Shown piece by piece: positions 43,659-54,779 of a stretch of 64,000 nucleotides of DNA. The stretch covers positions 5,270,001-5,334,000 of the forward strand of contig OX388306.1 in the NCBI GenBank assembly GCA_947579605.1, in the 5' to 3' direction. The position numbers and the translations under genes are program-made. Below the pieces are notes generated by a model. It had not been told where the DNA came from and ran no database searches. It was given only the letters and a program-made list of their open reading frames with translations. Source of the DNA: Athripsodes cinereus (lineage: Eukaryota; Arthropoda; Insecta; Trichoptera; Leptoceridae). Numbering within the stretch: the stretch's first letter is position 1; every line of letters begins with the position of its first letter.

Positions 43659-43931
43659 ATGAGTAAAGCTGAGATATTTAGAGATTTTGAAGAGAGAAAT
43701 GAGATTCAAAACATTTTCCCAAAGTGGATTGGCATCTTTTTTTATCCCAGGGGTATATTCTTCTCGGTAATGATAGCGCTCTTTAAAATCCCACCTGCAA
43801 TATTTTTTCTTCTTTCTCGGCTTACACGGGTTCCTACAGATTTGTTATTTTTGCCAGCTTATTTATTTTTAGTCATTTTTCAGGCCGACGACTCCCGTAA
43901 CTTTCTCTCATACAAAGAATTATTAAGATAA
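43659..43931 (+). other. ORF of 90 codons, no family
   Basis: An open frame with a hydrophobic centre (FFSVMIALFKIPPAIFFLLS) and a charged start. No motif or conserved neighbour supports it, so it is probably chance. Kept because it is one of the longer ORFs outside any repeat. Confidence 0.12.
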
Positions 43932-44206
43932 AATATTCTTTGAACATTTTTCTTGATATAAAATAATTCAATAAAAGCCTAAATATATTATTTCACATCA
44001 TTCTTTCTCGTAATGGAATCGAGTCAGCCCGTTCATTACAGCATATTGACTTTTATAATAATAATTCACACACGCCATACATCATGCTAGCATTTTCTCA
44101 TACATCATTCTTTATTATTTCTTTTTTCCGTAGTTACGTCATACCTTCTTCCATTTCATATTGTTTTCTACCTTAAGACAATCGCATTTAAAATTTATAT
44201 ATTTAA

Positions 44207-44664
44207 GGCCCGATATTTCAATGTGCCCTTTGCTGTGCCAGCCCTTTATCAGGTTAAATTAGCTTTAAACAAAAAAAATGTAATATATTTTTAACTGTTT
44301 TAGACCAAAATATAAGGGACAGATTTTGTGACGCTTATCTTGAGTTAACCCTTTATTTGGTTAAATTTGCTTTTATATCCAAAAAATTACAATATTTTTC
44401 AAAAGAGAAAAATTAAGTAATTCTCGATGATACCCATCAGCCCTTACATCTAGGTATTATTATCAACGAAAAATGATCAATATAATTTTAATAATAATGA
44501 TAAAAAACCGTTACATGTCACTAAGGGTCACTCTATCTTTATCTTACATTTAGGTGTAAAATGGTTGTGAAATAATGAAATTTATTGGGTGTTACAGCAA
44601 ATTTTACCAAATTAAGGGCTAGCGCAAGACATGGATCACGCTAAGAGCAAATTGAAATATTAGG
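44207..44664. mobile_element. MITE with long inverted ends, copy 1
   Basis: The left end GGCCCGATATTTCAATGTGC pairs with the right end (minus strand AACCTAATATTTCAATTTGC), and the inner GCCAGCCCTTTATCAGG pairs with GCTAGCCCTTAATTTGG. TTTAA borders both ends (44202-44206 and 44665-44669). The element is 458 bp, AT-rich and non-coding. A related, damaged copy lies at 55.97-56.19 kb, sharing CACTAAGGGTCACT. Confidence 0.6.
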
Positions 44665-45024
44665 TTTAAATATCTCATAACCCAATTTTACACCATAAAT
44701 TAAAAACGTTAATCGCATTTCGCTCATCCTTGGCGTATAGTTTATTTGTTTTCTTGTCAAGTATAAGAAATTGACTTGTGTTTTCTTATTTGTTTGTAAC
44801 AAAATGTTTTCCGAAATATTACCTATGATATTTGTTTGATATAAATATTGACAACATATTATATTTCTTTTACTTTAGATAACGAGATAGGTTGTTTTTT
44901 ATATTTCCCTGGAGTTTTTAATTTGACCGCCTTCAATTCCATTTCATTTTGACATCTTGTATTCTACTTTTTCTTTCACAAGACAATTTATATTTTTTTC
45001 TATCATATTATTTTACGTCTTCCC

Positions 45025-45262
45025 TGGAGTACTCGACACAAAGAATAGATCTCCCACTTTCTTTAAATTTACGAGTGTCCTATAAAAAGCGTATATTCGT
45101 AAAACGGTGCGAATAAGATACTGAATATCTTCAATTCAGCAATGATTTTATACCACCTATTCTGATGCCTCATTTTTCATTGGCTGAGAGAGGATGACTT
45201 ACATGTATATTTCAGTCAACTGAAATACCCCATTTGCGAATGATACCTTCATGGTGTATAAT
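45025..45262 (+). repeat. R repeat copy
   Basis: GATCTCCCACTTTCTTTAAA, GAGTGTCCTATAAAAAGCG, CACCTATTCTGATGCCTC and CCCATTTGCGAATGATACCT follow the order of the 12.2-kb copy in the same orientation. It ends just before the LINE at 45.28 kb. Confidence 0.55.
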
Positions 45263-45281
45263 GGACATGTTTAGTGCCATA

Positions 45282-46690
45282 TATCATATCAATTTGGATT
45301 CCGCAAAGAGACAGGTACAAGAGATGCAATCCTGAGTCTCAGACTTACTCTAGAAAAGAGAATAGCAATTAATAAAAACACATACATAGCATTCATCGAC
45401 CTTGAAAAAGCATTCGATAAAGTAGAATGGGAACAACTTTTTAACACCCTCAACCAGATAGGAATGAGTTATAAAGACAGAAGAGCAATCTGGAGCTTAT
45501 ACAAGAACGAAATGGCTGTGATTAAAAGCGGAGAGAGCTGTGCAGAAGCAAGGGTCGAACAAGGCGTAAGACAAGGATGCTCAATGTCGCCAGCTCTCTT
45601 TAACTGCTATATACAGCGAGCCATTGATGAACTGAGAGAAGAAATGAAGAACTGGACAGGAGTAAAAATAAATGGGAAATAGGTCGACATGATAAGATAT
45701 GCTGACGACATAGCACTGCTCGCAGACTCCGAGATGGAACTGAACGAAGCCTTAGGAAAAATGGAAAGTATACTGTTGTCAAAGTACAACATGAAAATAA
45801 ATAAAGAAAAAACAAAATGTATAGTCGTTGGAAGAGAGGAAGCGACTGCGAACATTGCCATAAATGGAGTGAGCATCAAACAAGTAAGTGAATTCGTGTA
45901 CCTGGGCAGTAGAATAAACCAGGATGGACGCTCCAAAGCAGAAATCGTAAGCAGAATAAACCAGGCAAGGATTGCCTTTAACAAAAAATCGAAGATATTG
46001 GAATCCCCAAATATTGACTTAAGCGTAAGGAAGAACCTTACTAAAGCCTTTGTATGGAGCATTCTGCTTTATGGTTGTGAGACATGGACCATCAGCAAGA
46101 GTGAAAGCGGACGGTTGGCGGCCTTTGAAATGTGGTGCTACAGACGCATGCTTAAGATCCATTGGTCGGAGCACGTCGAAAATGAAGAAGTATTAACCAG
46201 GGTAGGCGAAAAAAGGCAACTCCTTAAGAGAATCAGCCAACAACGAGCTAACTGGATTGGCCACAACATCAGGCACCCAGGACTACTCATAGCCATCGCG
46301 GAGGGTAAGACCGAGGGGACAAATGGCAGAGGCCGACCAAGAGACGCATATATGGACCAACTGAAGAGTGATATGAACTGTGGCTCGTACGTGGAGCTGA
46401 AAAGACTGGCGGAGAATAGAGACGAATGGAGAAGAAAAACCAAACTCGTTGCAGACCAATCCAATGGATTGTAACTCATTATATATTATATATGGAAATT
46501 GTTTTTTATTTGTTGTGCCTACTTGTGTATATGTTATAGTTTATACAATGTAATCTGCCCCCCTTCTTTACACATGTTTACTTTTTGAGGGGGGTAAAAC
46601 AGTAAGATACAAGAACACTTGTTTCATATTGTAATATGATTATGTTTAAAGCTATATTTTTATGTTCAATAAAATTGTTAAAAAAATGGT
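45282..46690 (+). mobile_element. RTE-like LINE, 5'-truncated, with 3' UTR
   Basis: The copy starts within the RT fingers and runs through the stop at 46472-46474 to a 3' UTR with a GCCCCCCTT...GAGGGGGG hairpin (46558-46596). It ends with an AATAAA signal (46669) and a short A run near 46679-46687. No flanking duplication was identified. Only about one in-frame stop breaks the coding region, so it is one of the younger copies. Confidence 0.8.
45285..46474 (+). pseudogene. LINE reverse transcriptase, one in-frame stop
   Basis: The reading frame opens with QFGFRKETGTRDAI, then motif A (FIDLEKAFDKVEW), motif B (GVRQGCSMSPALF) and, just past a TAG at 45680-45682, the catalytic RYADDIALLAD. The frame is then open to the end through VYLGSRINQDG, LLYGCETWTISKSE, FEMWCYRRMLKIHW and GRGRPRDAY. 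The layout is that of RTE-like LINE proteins without RNase H. The TAG lies six codons ahead of YADD. Only this stop separates the copy from an open RT 3' half; the endonuclease is absent. Minus-strand ORFs here are shadows. Confidence 0.88.
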
Positions 46691-46789
46691 ATGATATGCT
46701 AATAATACCTACCCCAGTATTGTGAAAAAGTGTGTCGGTATAGATAAGTACGTCATGTTCCGCAGTGCCATTAGAATGTGGTTGTTTAT

Positions 46790-46880
46790 TCGAAATAAAT
46801 AAAACAAGCGTTTTATTCTACTATTGATTTAATTTACGAGAGAGACGTCTTTCGTCTTATGAGGACATTGTCAATGGTTG
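46790..46880 (+). repeat. FB-family repeat copy
   Basis: TCGAAATAAATAAAACAAGC, GTTTTATTCTACTATTGA, GAGAGACGTCTTTCGTC and GACATTGTCAATG match the copy at 7.76 kb almost base for base in the second half. Confidence 0.65.
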
Positions 46881-47189
46881 TTTATTCTATAATTGTGTTT
46901 CCTTTGTATAGTAATAATAATATTTTGTCACGGCGGTGGACGCTTCGGTTTGAATATCCGCCCTGAATAATTAAACGGGTATTCGTTAAATTGTTTACGA
47001 CACGAAAACTTTTTATATCAGTAACGCTTTAATCCGCTTTTTAGAGCTTAATGTAATTGAGTCTCCACCAGAGGTAGCAGCGGTTGGTGTAATGGGGGTG
47101 CGGAGAAATTTTTCAAAAATATCTTCAAATAAAGAACATCGACTCCGTTTCTTGATTCTCATCCATTATAATGAATTAAGTTGCACAAT

Positions 47190-47267
47190 ATCTGGGGGCT
47201 TCCATTTATCCGATTCTAATTTCTTCAATTAAAAATTTGTCCACACTTGAGGCGCCATATTATGTAG
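47190..47267 (+). repeat. Second copy of the sequence inserted at 43.25 kb
   Basis: GGGGGCTTCCATTTATCCG and TTTGTCCACACTTGAGGCGC match the minus strand of the insert at 43247-43387. The part between differs. Confidence 0.55.
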
Positions 47268-47269
47268 CG

Positions 47270-48028
47270 TGCGTGCTTGAAGAACTGACCGGGCAAAACC
47301 GTCACGTGCAAAATCGTTTAATTAAATTCCTTCGATGTCTCTTTAGCCAAGGGAAGTAAAAACACTAATGAAATAAACTAAACAAGCATTTTCTGTACTT
47401 AGGTTACAAATTTAAGCAAGTTCTTGTGATATTTATATTTTTTTTGGATATAAAAAATACTTTCATATAAGAAACATTGATTTCCTTTCTTGATTCTCAT
47501 CCGTTTTATGACAGTAATGCGCTGCAACCACATTCCTTCGAAGTAACCGCTGCTGTTCTCTATGTGCTAAAGGATTATACATACACCAGGACGTGCTATG
47601 CTGTGTTCTACATATTGAAAGTGATTCATATTATTAATAAGGATATCATTTCGGCGTAGTACCTACTTTATTTGTTCTGCATTTACGGGCTGATTGTCGT
47701 GTACAAACATACACACACAATATCCTCAAAAGTTTTTCAGCACAAATCATATTTTAATTCTACCTTTGTGGGATCAACTTTTTAGATTAAGCTCCCGAGA
47801 ATTTTTCAGCTAAGCATACCGCCCTACACGACAATCTTACGACGCACCTGTGAAGGTTGTATTTAGAAGCACCAGATGTAAGGTCATGGTGAATATATTG
47901 TTAAAGAATTAAAATGTTGTTATAATCCTTATCGTGAGTGTTCAGTATACTAACAATTGCTGAAAACTGATTTTTTGTATAATATATGTTCCTTACAAAC
48001 CCTGGAAGTAGCCTTTACCGATTTTAAA
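47270..48028. other. No gene recognised
   Basis: AT-rich; the 60-codon ORF at 47477-47659 has no motif. Confidence 0.45.
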
Positions 48029-48029
48029 A

Positions 48030-48260
48030 AAGGAGGAATGTTTGCACATCTCCTTCAAGTGGAGTAGCCAATAGACTAACTGCATGTAATAAACATGCTC
48101 GTCATTCTCTCCGTTGTAATAAAAAATGACATCCAGTATGTATGGCATACCTCTTCGTTGAATTAAATATATTACAAGTATTCGTAAAACATCACTTATA
48201 TGAGATGTTACCTGCTTTTTACAAAAAGAGTGGGATACCGATATAATGTTTTAAGCATGC
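48030..48260 (-). repeat. R repeat copy
   Basis: CTCCTTCAAGTGGAGTAGCC, AATAGACTAACTGCATGTAA, CTCGTCATTCTCTCCG and GTATGGCATACCTCTTCGTT follow the R order in reverse. The far part is degraded. Confidence 0.6.
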
Positions 48261-48324
48261 AAAAATATAGACTTTCTATAGTTATGACCATATTCGCAGT
48301 TTGATTCTTTAAATAATTTTTATG

Positions 48325-48391
48325 AATAATAATAATAACGGAGAGTATTTAAAGCGCCATCTTTGTGCCATAGCACCTCGAGGACGCTGTA
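48325..48391 (-). mobile_element. CR1/L2-type LINE 3' tail
   Basis: AATAATAATAACGGAGAGTA, TTTAAAGCGCCATCTTTGTG and CCATAGCACCTCGAGGACGC are the reverse of the tail at 1.91-1.98 kb. No RT sequence is attached. Confidence 0.6.
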
Positions 48392-49084
48392 CATGATAAT
48401 GTTCTATCTTCAACAAAGTTGTCTGTGTCAAGAATTCAAATACTTTCTCACTTCCTAATTTTAATGGTACTGTTTTACATTGCCTACATTCATACTTTGT
48501 AAATACATAGGTAGTTATCAAGTCGGTGAGCATGTGAGGGTGCAGAGGACGGAGGTTTGGAGAGGATAAAAGCTTTGACTTGGTAGTCTACTGCACTCTA
48601 CACGCTATTACTGCGTTGTACCTACTAGACTTGGTCTGATTGCCAGCAGCCACCAACTTATTTTTCACTTCCTTATACGAGTTCTGCTTTCTATGTTTCT
48701 ATGTACTTAGATCCAATAAATGTTACAGTTTGCAAACGACACTTTAAAGTGCAAAGTCTCTACATTGCTGTAACGCTTGAATTACTTTTATTACCCACAT
48801 TCTTCATAGCGTCCTGTGCGTTCTGTTAACATGAGTGTTCGACCGAAACTTCGAACTCTCGGTTTACGATTCGATTACAATTTTGCTGAACCCCGAGCTG
48901 GAAAATCTTTTTTATTTAACCACTCTGAAGCTACCTTTCCGTTGGTTGGAGCAGCGCTGAAAAAAAGACTCAATCACACCATAACGCTCTGTGCAGGACC
49001 AATAGTACTGGTGTTGTCATAGAAACAGTGTATTGCTAAGCAGGGTCGTCCGGGCTTCGAAACCCTTGTTATTGAAGGAAAAGT
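48392..49084. other. No gene recognised
   Basis: The ORF at 48816-49022 (68 codons, MSVRPKLRTLGLRFDYN...) has no recognisable family. No other feature was seen. Confidence 0.4.
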
Positions 49085-49259
49085 GCTCTTTTTGGTCAAC
49101 TATTATTGAACTGTTAAAAACGTCATGCATCCGAGACCATCATCTTTCCTGTAGTATAATAGAGACAATAGATCTTTGTTGAGTACACTGGAGCACGATA
49201 TCATTTGTTACATGCTCATACCATTTATGATCCAAAATCCTTCTGAGACACTTATTTTT
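49085..49259 (-). pseudogene. LINE RT remnant, second copy of the 5.94-kb fragment
   Basis: AGATCTTTGTTGAGTACACT, ATGCTCATACCATTTATG and ATCCAAAATCCTTCTGAGAC match 5949-6035 in the same orientation. On the minus strand it codes for the region around the CLRRIL-type block. It ends where the LINE at 49.27 kb inserted; the sequence past that insertion (50517 on) does not obviously continue it. Confidence 0.55.
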
Positions 49260-49270
49260 ACTTTAAGTAT

Positions 49271-50505
49271 CATCATCATTCATTTCTGTCGGTCCCTCAA
49301 TCCTGAGGATCGTGACCATCATGCCTCGTTCTGTAGACCATCTGTCTCCATGTTGAGCGATCCTCTGCCATGTGTAAGGCCCCATGAAGTGAGCTCTGTG
49401 TGGCCTCCTTAATTTGGTCGCTCCATCTTATTGGCACTCTGCCCCTTCCTCTCCTCCCTTCTACAACCCCAGTCATAATCACTTTTTCTAGGTTGTCAGG
49501 CTCTCTTCTTGCAATGTGCCCGAAATATCGCAAAGCGCGCTGACTGCAAATCGTTGAGAGTCGCGCCGAAATGTTTAACTCCCTGAGAATGGACTCATTG
49601 GTCCTGTGTTCCGTCCAATGCACTCGGAGCAATTTTCTCCAGCACCACATCTCAAACGCATCGATCCTCGCGCGTTCGCTAGCTCGCAGCGTCCACGTTT
49701 CAGCTCCGTATAAAAATATGCTGAATACCAAGGTCTTGACTAGTCTTATCTTTGTGTTTCTCATAATTTCACGGCTTTTCCAAATTTTATCAAGACGACC
49801 CATTGCGTTCTTTGCCATCTGTGTGCGGCGGTTCACTTCTTGGTCGCTTGTGCCTCTATTATTTATGAGAGAACCTAGATAGATAAATTCGTTGACAAAG
49901 TCAATTCCTGGAAGATAATGTTCCGTGTCTGCGAGCCTGCCTGAGCGATCAACTATCATTGCCTTAGTTTTACTGCAGTTGATCTTCAGTCCCATCTTTT
50001 CACTTTCAATCTCCACACGGCGAAACAACTCTGCTAACTCCTGCACACTTGAAGCGACTAAGGTAGTGTCGTCCGCAAACCTGAGATTGTATATCTTCTG
50101 TCCTCCTATTGTGACACCACCATTCCAACCATCTAGGGCTCTTCTCATGATGCTCTCTCCATAAAGATTAAAGAGCTTGGGCGAAAGTATGCATCCTTGT
50201 CGTACTCCCTTCTCTGCTTTGAATGGTTCCGAAATGGAGTCCTCTATTCTTACTCGTGATTTCCCTTCTAAATACAGATTTTGAATTAAGAATAACAAGT
50301 GATCTGGAACTCCCATCCCGCTTAGGGCTTCGAACAGCTCTTCCCACCTCACACAGTCGAAAGCTTTAGTGTAATCAATGAAGCAAAAAACAGTTGGTAC
50401 ATTGAATTCACGGCATTTTTCAATTATCTGCCTCATGTTCAGGATCTGTTCTCTGGTACCTCTACCTACGACAAAACCTGCTTGTTCTCTGGCAATTTGC
50501 CAATC
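49271..50505 (-). mobile_element. RTE-like LINE copy with 11-bp target duplication
   Basis: ACTTTAAGTAT lies on both sides (49260-49270 and 50506-50516). The 3' end, at the low coordinate side, has a very short UTR ending ATGATGATG; the 5' end is truncated within RT. Length is 1235 bp. Both 5' truncation and a duplication of this size are marks of target-primed reverse transcription. It landed in, or just beside, an older LINE fragment (49085-49259). Confidence 0.85.
49297..50505 (-). CDS. LINE reverse transcriptase, 5'-truncated open frame
   Basis: The frame is open across the whole element, with 23 codons (QAGFVVGRGTREQIL) upstream of the first Met at 50436. Motif A is DYTKAFDCVRW (residues 21-31 from that Met), motif B GVRQGCILSP (77-86) and the catalytic box FADD (120-123). 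After it come IYLGSLINNRG, FLYGAETWTLRASE, FEMWCWRKLLRVHW and a GRRGRGRVPIRWSDQ stretch, ending RHDGHDPQD. It is an RTE-like LINE protein without RNase H. No stop or frameshift is present, but the endonuclease and the RT fingers are missing. It cannot act alone. The plus-strand ORFs 49571-49882 and 49925-50164 are shadows. Confidence 0.88.
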   Translation of the reverse strand, partial: DWQIAREQAGFVVGRGTREQILNMRQIIEKCREFNVPTVFCFIDYTKAFDCVRWEELFEALSGMGVPDHLLFLIQNLYLEGKSRVRIEDSISEPFKAEKGVRQGCILSPKLFNLYGESIMRRALDGWNGGVTIGGQKIYNLRFADDTTLVASSVQELAELFRRVEIESEKMGLKINCSKTKAMIVDRSGRLADTEHYLPGIDFVNEFIYLGSLINNRGTSDQEVNRRTQMAKNAMGRLDKIWKSREIMRNTKIRLVKTLVFSIFLYGAETWTLRASERARIDAFEMWCWRKLLRVHWTEHRTNESILRELNISARLSTICSQRALRYFGHIARREPDNLEKVIMTGVVEGRRGRGRVPIRWSDQIKEATQSSLHGALHMAEDRSTWRQMVYRTRHDGHDPQD

Positions 50506-50516
50506 ACTTTAAGTAT

Positions 50517-51290
50517 ACCCACATTGAATTAATATGAGCCGAAACTAGGTATAAGATCGAAGATTCGGTTTCGGCCAAACAGTCACCGTCGCGGCGTCGC
50601 GTCGTCGGTCCGACATTAGTTACCATTATTATTATTATGATCATCGTTTGTATTGTTTTTTTATTATTGCCATGATTTAGTCCACCTCGTTAGTCTCCTC
50701 GCGTGTCTCTTTGTCTATTTTTTTATTTTATTTTATTTACTAGCTGTAAATCCAACATCGCTGAAGAAATACACATATTTTTATGCGGATAACACAAGTA
50801 CTACCCTAAAAAATGTACAAAGTATGGAAGATTTTTTAAAAACTAACAATACCATGATGCAAATTTTTCATAGCATGTCATTATCAAATATAAAATGTTT
50901 TTCGTTTTTTGTTGTGTGATAGTTAACTATTCAATATCAACATTGTCAATATTGTTTATTAATGATAGGTTATTGTATATTAATAATGGTGCAAAATCAA
51001 TGAAGATTTACTGATGAGTTGTGTATTATAATTAATTGATGAATAAATAATATTATTATTACACAAATATCTACAAATTTCGTTCATTATACGTAATATA
51101 AATTCAACGTAATATCTTTATGATTCAAATATAATTCCAATAATAAATAATATGTTATCAATTATTTATTTGATCAAAAACCTATAATATTGCGTATTGG
51201 CAAAACACACAAAACAACTTATTCTATATTCAAAATATTAATTTGGTAGCATGTTGACATATAAACTGTCATATCTCTGTGTATAAGTGA
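50517..51290. other. No gene recognised
   Basis: A CpG-rich short patch (GTCGCGGCGTCGCGTCGTCG near 50586-50606) precedes an ATT run. The ORF at 50653-50919 is motif-free. The rest is very AT-rich. Confidence 0.45.
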
Positions 51291-51295
51291 GGTAT

Positions 51296-51400
51296 GTTCA
51301 ATGCTTTTTTACCCTAAAACATTCATAAAGGATGAGTCCTCGTATAGAGTGTATTATTTCATTTCTGTCTTGGTTAATTACGGTGTCCACAGAGTGCATA
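51296..51400 (+). repeat. Dispersed repeat Q, copy 2
   Basis: AAAGGATGAGTCCTCGTATA, TTCTGTCTTGGTTAATTACG match 10.72-10.79 kb. Nature unknown. Confidence 0.45.
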
Positions 51401-51654
51401 CACACAAACATACATACGACCGAGCTAAAATATTTATTTGGTGATTTTCTGTTCCTCTGGACGGCGACGCGGATTATTTTCAGATAAAGAAGATTTGTTG
51501 AATGTCCTACGCTCCGGGTACATACTCCATGCTGCATTATTTTCTCTCGTAAATTGCCTTAATAACGACGGCGACTTAAACCAATATTTTATTATTATTT
51601 TTATTTCGATTTATATTAGGTACCTACTCTCTTATATTTGCGCATTTCAAAAAT

Positions 51655-51720
51655 AATTTGAATGCATTTCTCTATAAAATTGAATGTATTGTAATCAATG
51701 TATAGTAAGTAACGAATGAA
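51655..51720 (+). mobile_element. Retroposon 3' tail fragment (TTGGAAGA type)
   Basis: TTGTAATCAATGTATAGTAA plus GAATGAATGAATG match the last part of the tail at 28.80-28.86 kb. Confidence 0.45.
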
Positions 51721-52038
51721 TGAATGTATAAGATTAGGTTTCCACTCTTTTATGTGAGTATTCTAAAATATTGATCGCGAACTCTTCAAATTTTGTGTTC
51801 TCTTATAATAATATATATCTTATAAATCTCGGTTTACGATATCCGAGAGTATTAATTTATCTTGTTCTTCGGAATAGAGAAAAGAAAATACATGTAGATA
51901 TAAATAAAAGTGGAAAATACAGTGTTTTTATTTTTTTAATTTATGTAAAATATAAATATTTTACAGTTAAAATATAAACACATACTTTATTCAGCCATTA
52001 AAATTATTGCTAATCGTTGATTTTTTGCGCTTGGATGT

Positions 52039-52987
52039 TTTTTTTTTTTTTTTTTTTTTTATTATGGCGGCTCATCCCGTTGGATGTTATGGCCATATTT
52101 TCATCTTACATAATTATAAAAAACATCATAATATATATTTTAGGCGAAGAGAGAGAGAAAAAAAGGGAAAACAAGAAAAAGCGAAAAACATTCATATCAG
52201 AATCATATTCCTTTGGACGGATTCAAATATAAGATCATTAACTTGTCGAGAGTTCAGTCCAAGAAGGTAAACAATATTAACAGGGTACTCAACGTTTATG
52301 AATTTAAAATATATGTCCATAGCGTCCCTAATTGGACATCCTAGGATGCTATGGTCCGGCGTTTCCTCGTCCCAACCACACTCGCAATCGGGAGATTCAA
52401 CAAGACCGATTCGGAACAAGTGTGAATCCAGGCGCATGTGGCCGAAACGCAATCTTGAAATACAGACAATGTGTTGTCTGGACAATTTTTTGTTGTGAAA
52501 CCAAGGTCGAGATGGGATAGATAGTTGAACTTTTTTGTAATGAGAACCTTTTGGGTTATTTTGCCAGGATAAATACCAATGTTTGAAGCTAATGCACTCC
52601 AATTCGTTCAAAACATCACACTCGGGCAAGACGAAGTTATCAGGAGTTCTGCCGCGAATAGCGGCGTCCTTGGCTAACAGATCTACTCTTTCATTACCTG
52701 AAATACCGCAGTGTGCTGGGATCCAGGCAATCACCACATCTCTATTCATGTTCTGCAATTCCAGGATGAGCAATCTGATGTCAATTATAAGTTGGTTGCG
52801 AGAAAACAGTGAATGTGGGGATGCCAAACATTTCACCAGGGAAAGTGAATCTGAGAATACAATTATATTTTCCTCTGGTATAGTTAAACACTTTTGTAAC
52901 GCCTCTCTTAATGCGAAACATTCTGCTGAATAGACCGAGGCCCCAGGGGGTAATCTGAAACCGTCATCTATGTTTAGCTTCGGGATA
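52039..52987 (-). mobile_element. RNase H-bearing LINE 3' end with 12-bp target duplication
   Basis: GCGCTTGGATGT occurs at 52027-52038 and 52988-52999. Next to the left copy is a run of 23 T (52038-52060), the poly-A tail of a minus-strand insertion. The 949-bp copy covers the RNase H domain and 3' end of ORF2. The clean tail and duplication make it one of the youngest insertions in the window. Confidence 0.88.
52192..52980 (-). CDS. LINE RNase H domain and C-terminus, 5'-truncated
   Basis: The frame is open from the 5' truncation. Upstream of the first Met (52836) it reads FRLPPGASVYSAECFALREA, giving the catalytic Glu, and IIVFSDSLSL, giving an Asp. After it come WIPAHCGISGNERVDLLAKD (residues 38-57), with the conserved His and the last catalytic Asp. 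The first Asp of the RNase H site lies beyond the truncation. A Cys/His cluster follows (DCECGWDEETPDHSILGC), as in I-, R1- and similar-clade LINEs. RNase H would remove the RNA template after first-strand synthesis. No stop or frameshift is seen, but this is only the end of ORF2. Plus-strand ORFs 52298-52933 are shadows. Confidence 0.85.
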   Translation of the reverse strand, partial: KLNIDDGFRLPPGASVYSAECFALREALQKCLTIPEENIIVFSDSLSLVKCLASPHSLFSRNQLIIDIRLLILELQNMNRDVVIAWIPAHCGISGNERVDLLAKDAAIRGRTPDNFVLPECDVLNELECISFKHWYLSWQNNPKGSHYKKVQLSIPSRPWFHNKKLSRQHIVCISRLRFGHMRLDSHLFRIGLVESPDCECGWDEETPDHSILGCPIRDAMDIYFKFINVEYPVNIVYLLGLNSRQVNDLIFESVQRNMILI

Positions 52988-52999
52988 GCGCTTGGATGT

Positions 53000-54775
53000 G
53001 ATATGAGTAATTTTTAAAATCGAGGAATACAGTATTACGTTAAATGATAAAAACCTAATGGATGAAGAGATATTTTCGTTTTAAGGTTTCCTTGTTTTGC
53101 CGGCTAATCTATGCTTTTATGTATTGGTACACTTTGTAGCTATGTTCATAGTAGTTCCGTTTGCATCGACTAGTGGTTATATTCGTAGCAGTACTGCACT
53201 TTGAAAATAGTTGTTTCCATGTAGGTACATACATATGTATTACGTGACGCGAATGCTGTGACCGGTGACGTACTGAATCTCTGAATCGTATGTATTATTA
53301 TTTTTTTGTGTATACCAACATACCTCCCGCAGTGAATTCCATTTTATTATATTCCTTTCACATGCATCTCATATCTACAGACTAATAATACTAACGACAT
53401 TATTATTTATTTTGTAATACATTATTATTCGTAGCTGTGTGGCATGTAACGTTGTTCCATATTTTTATGACACATGCAGCACGTTTTTTTTTCTTCCGTA
53501 AATAAACGAATCAATTGCCTTGGGTGCAGTGCACTGATAAGTTTTCTTTTAGTTTTAAAATCGTTATTTTAAATGCAAATTTCGTTTTATACTTTTTATT
53601 ATTTTGTTAAACAGTTTTTTTTATAACATATACTTTTCTTTTGCTCTCAGTTTTCCTCATAGTTTAGTGTTAAGATCTTATGACTAATGTATCGCTCTGT
53701 GCCATTTTTTCCGTTCTTTAAACTGTGTATTGCTTTGTAAAACAAAGGGACATGCACCAAGAATACTAAAAAAACAATGGAAGCTTAGTAAGAATGACAT
53801 GTTTGTTCCTAAATTGAAATTTAAACTTGAGTCTGTCGCCAATTGTTGCAGTGATAAGATTTAGATTGGTCGTGAAAAGTTAGTTATCAAGTGCTATTCA
53901 TATTATTCATTAGCATAAGATCACTTTATATCCTCAAAAAAGTGATTCGTAATATAGATTTGCAGTATGTGTCTGTCGATAATTTATTTATATATTATAT
54001 ATACTCCTGAGATCGCTTTGGCCAATACCTGTTATAGTTTTAGTGTTAGGTGTCATACTTAAAATAATAATTATTGTATTTATATACGGTTTAATAAAGT
54101 AGCAATATCTATCTAACAGGAGAATATCTCCAGAGTACCTATGCACTTATTGTGACATAGTCGATTAAATAAAACATGAATATCCTGAAAATTAACGACA
54201 ATTTCTGTAAACAGGTTCTTTATGACTTTACGATGCAATATCATCTAATTATCTTGGTTTGCATCAGCACACACAACAGAAGTATGATTTACACTGACAT
54301 TATTAACTTGTGTTTACTCTGTCATAATATGGGTATGGATATTGTGTTCCCATGTAGGTACATGTTATGCTGGTTAATGTAAAGGTCGCGTGGTCACACA
54401 TTGCAAAGTAACCCGACCAACAAACAGTGCAGCATGCATTCACGTCATCACTGCAACAATGTTACTGAAAAAAATGTAGGTATAACATTAGCAAGCTAGT
54501 TTCTTCAACTTTGTATATAATTTACGTTACTTTTAATATAATTAAAGAGATTATGACACAGCTTTGTTACTGGATCCCTAAAGTATAATCTTACATAATG
54601 TTCTACGCTGACTCTTTGTCTAGTCGACTTTTCTTGTCAAATATTTGGAAATTCATCCAGACTTGACTTTTTGTCGACTCGTATTGCAAATGTATTGTTA
54701 AATATGTGGAAATTTATCCAGACTTGTAATTTGCACAGACTTGAAATGCATTCGCAAGTTATCTTTAAAAGGTGA
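53000..54775. other. No gene recognised
   Basis: AT-rich; the ORF at 54176-54382 has no motif. A short repeated string (TGTCGACT...AAATATTTGGAAATTCATCC near 54640 and a near copy near 54700) is a local duplication. Confidence 0.45.
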
Positions 54776-54779
54776 TACG

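Noticed and set aside
45607..46479. Minus-strand ORFs of 71-151 codons
   Set aside because: Antisense shadows of the plus-strand LINE; Ser/Leu/Phe-rich composition fits that.
49571..50164. Two plus-strand ORFs of 79-103 codons
   Set aside because: Antisense shadows of the LINE reverse transcriptase on the minus strand.
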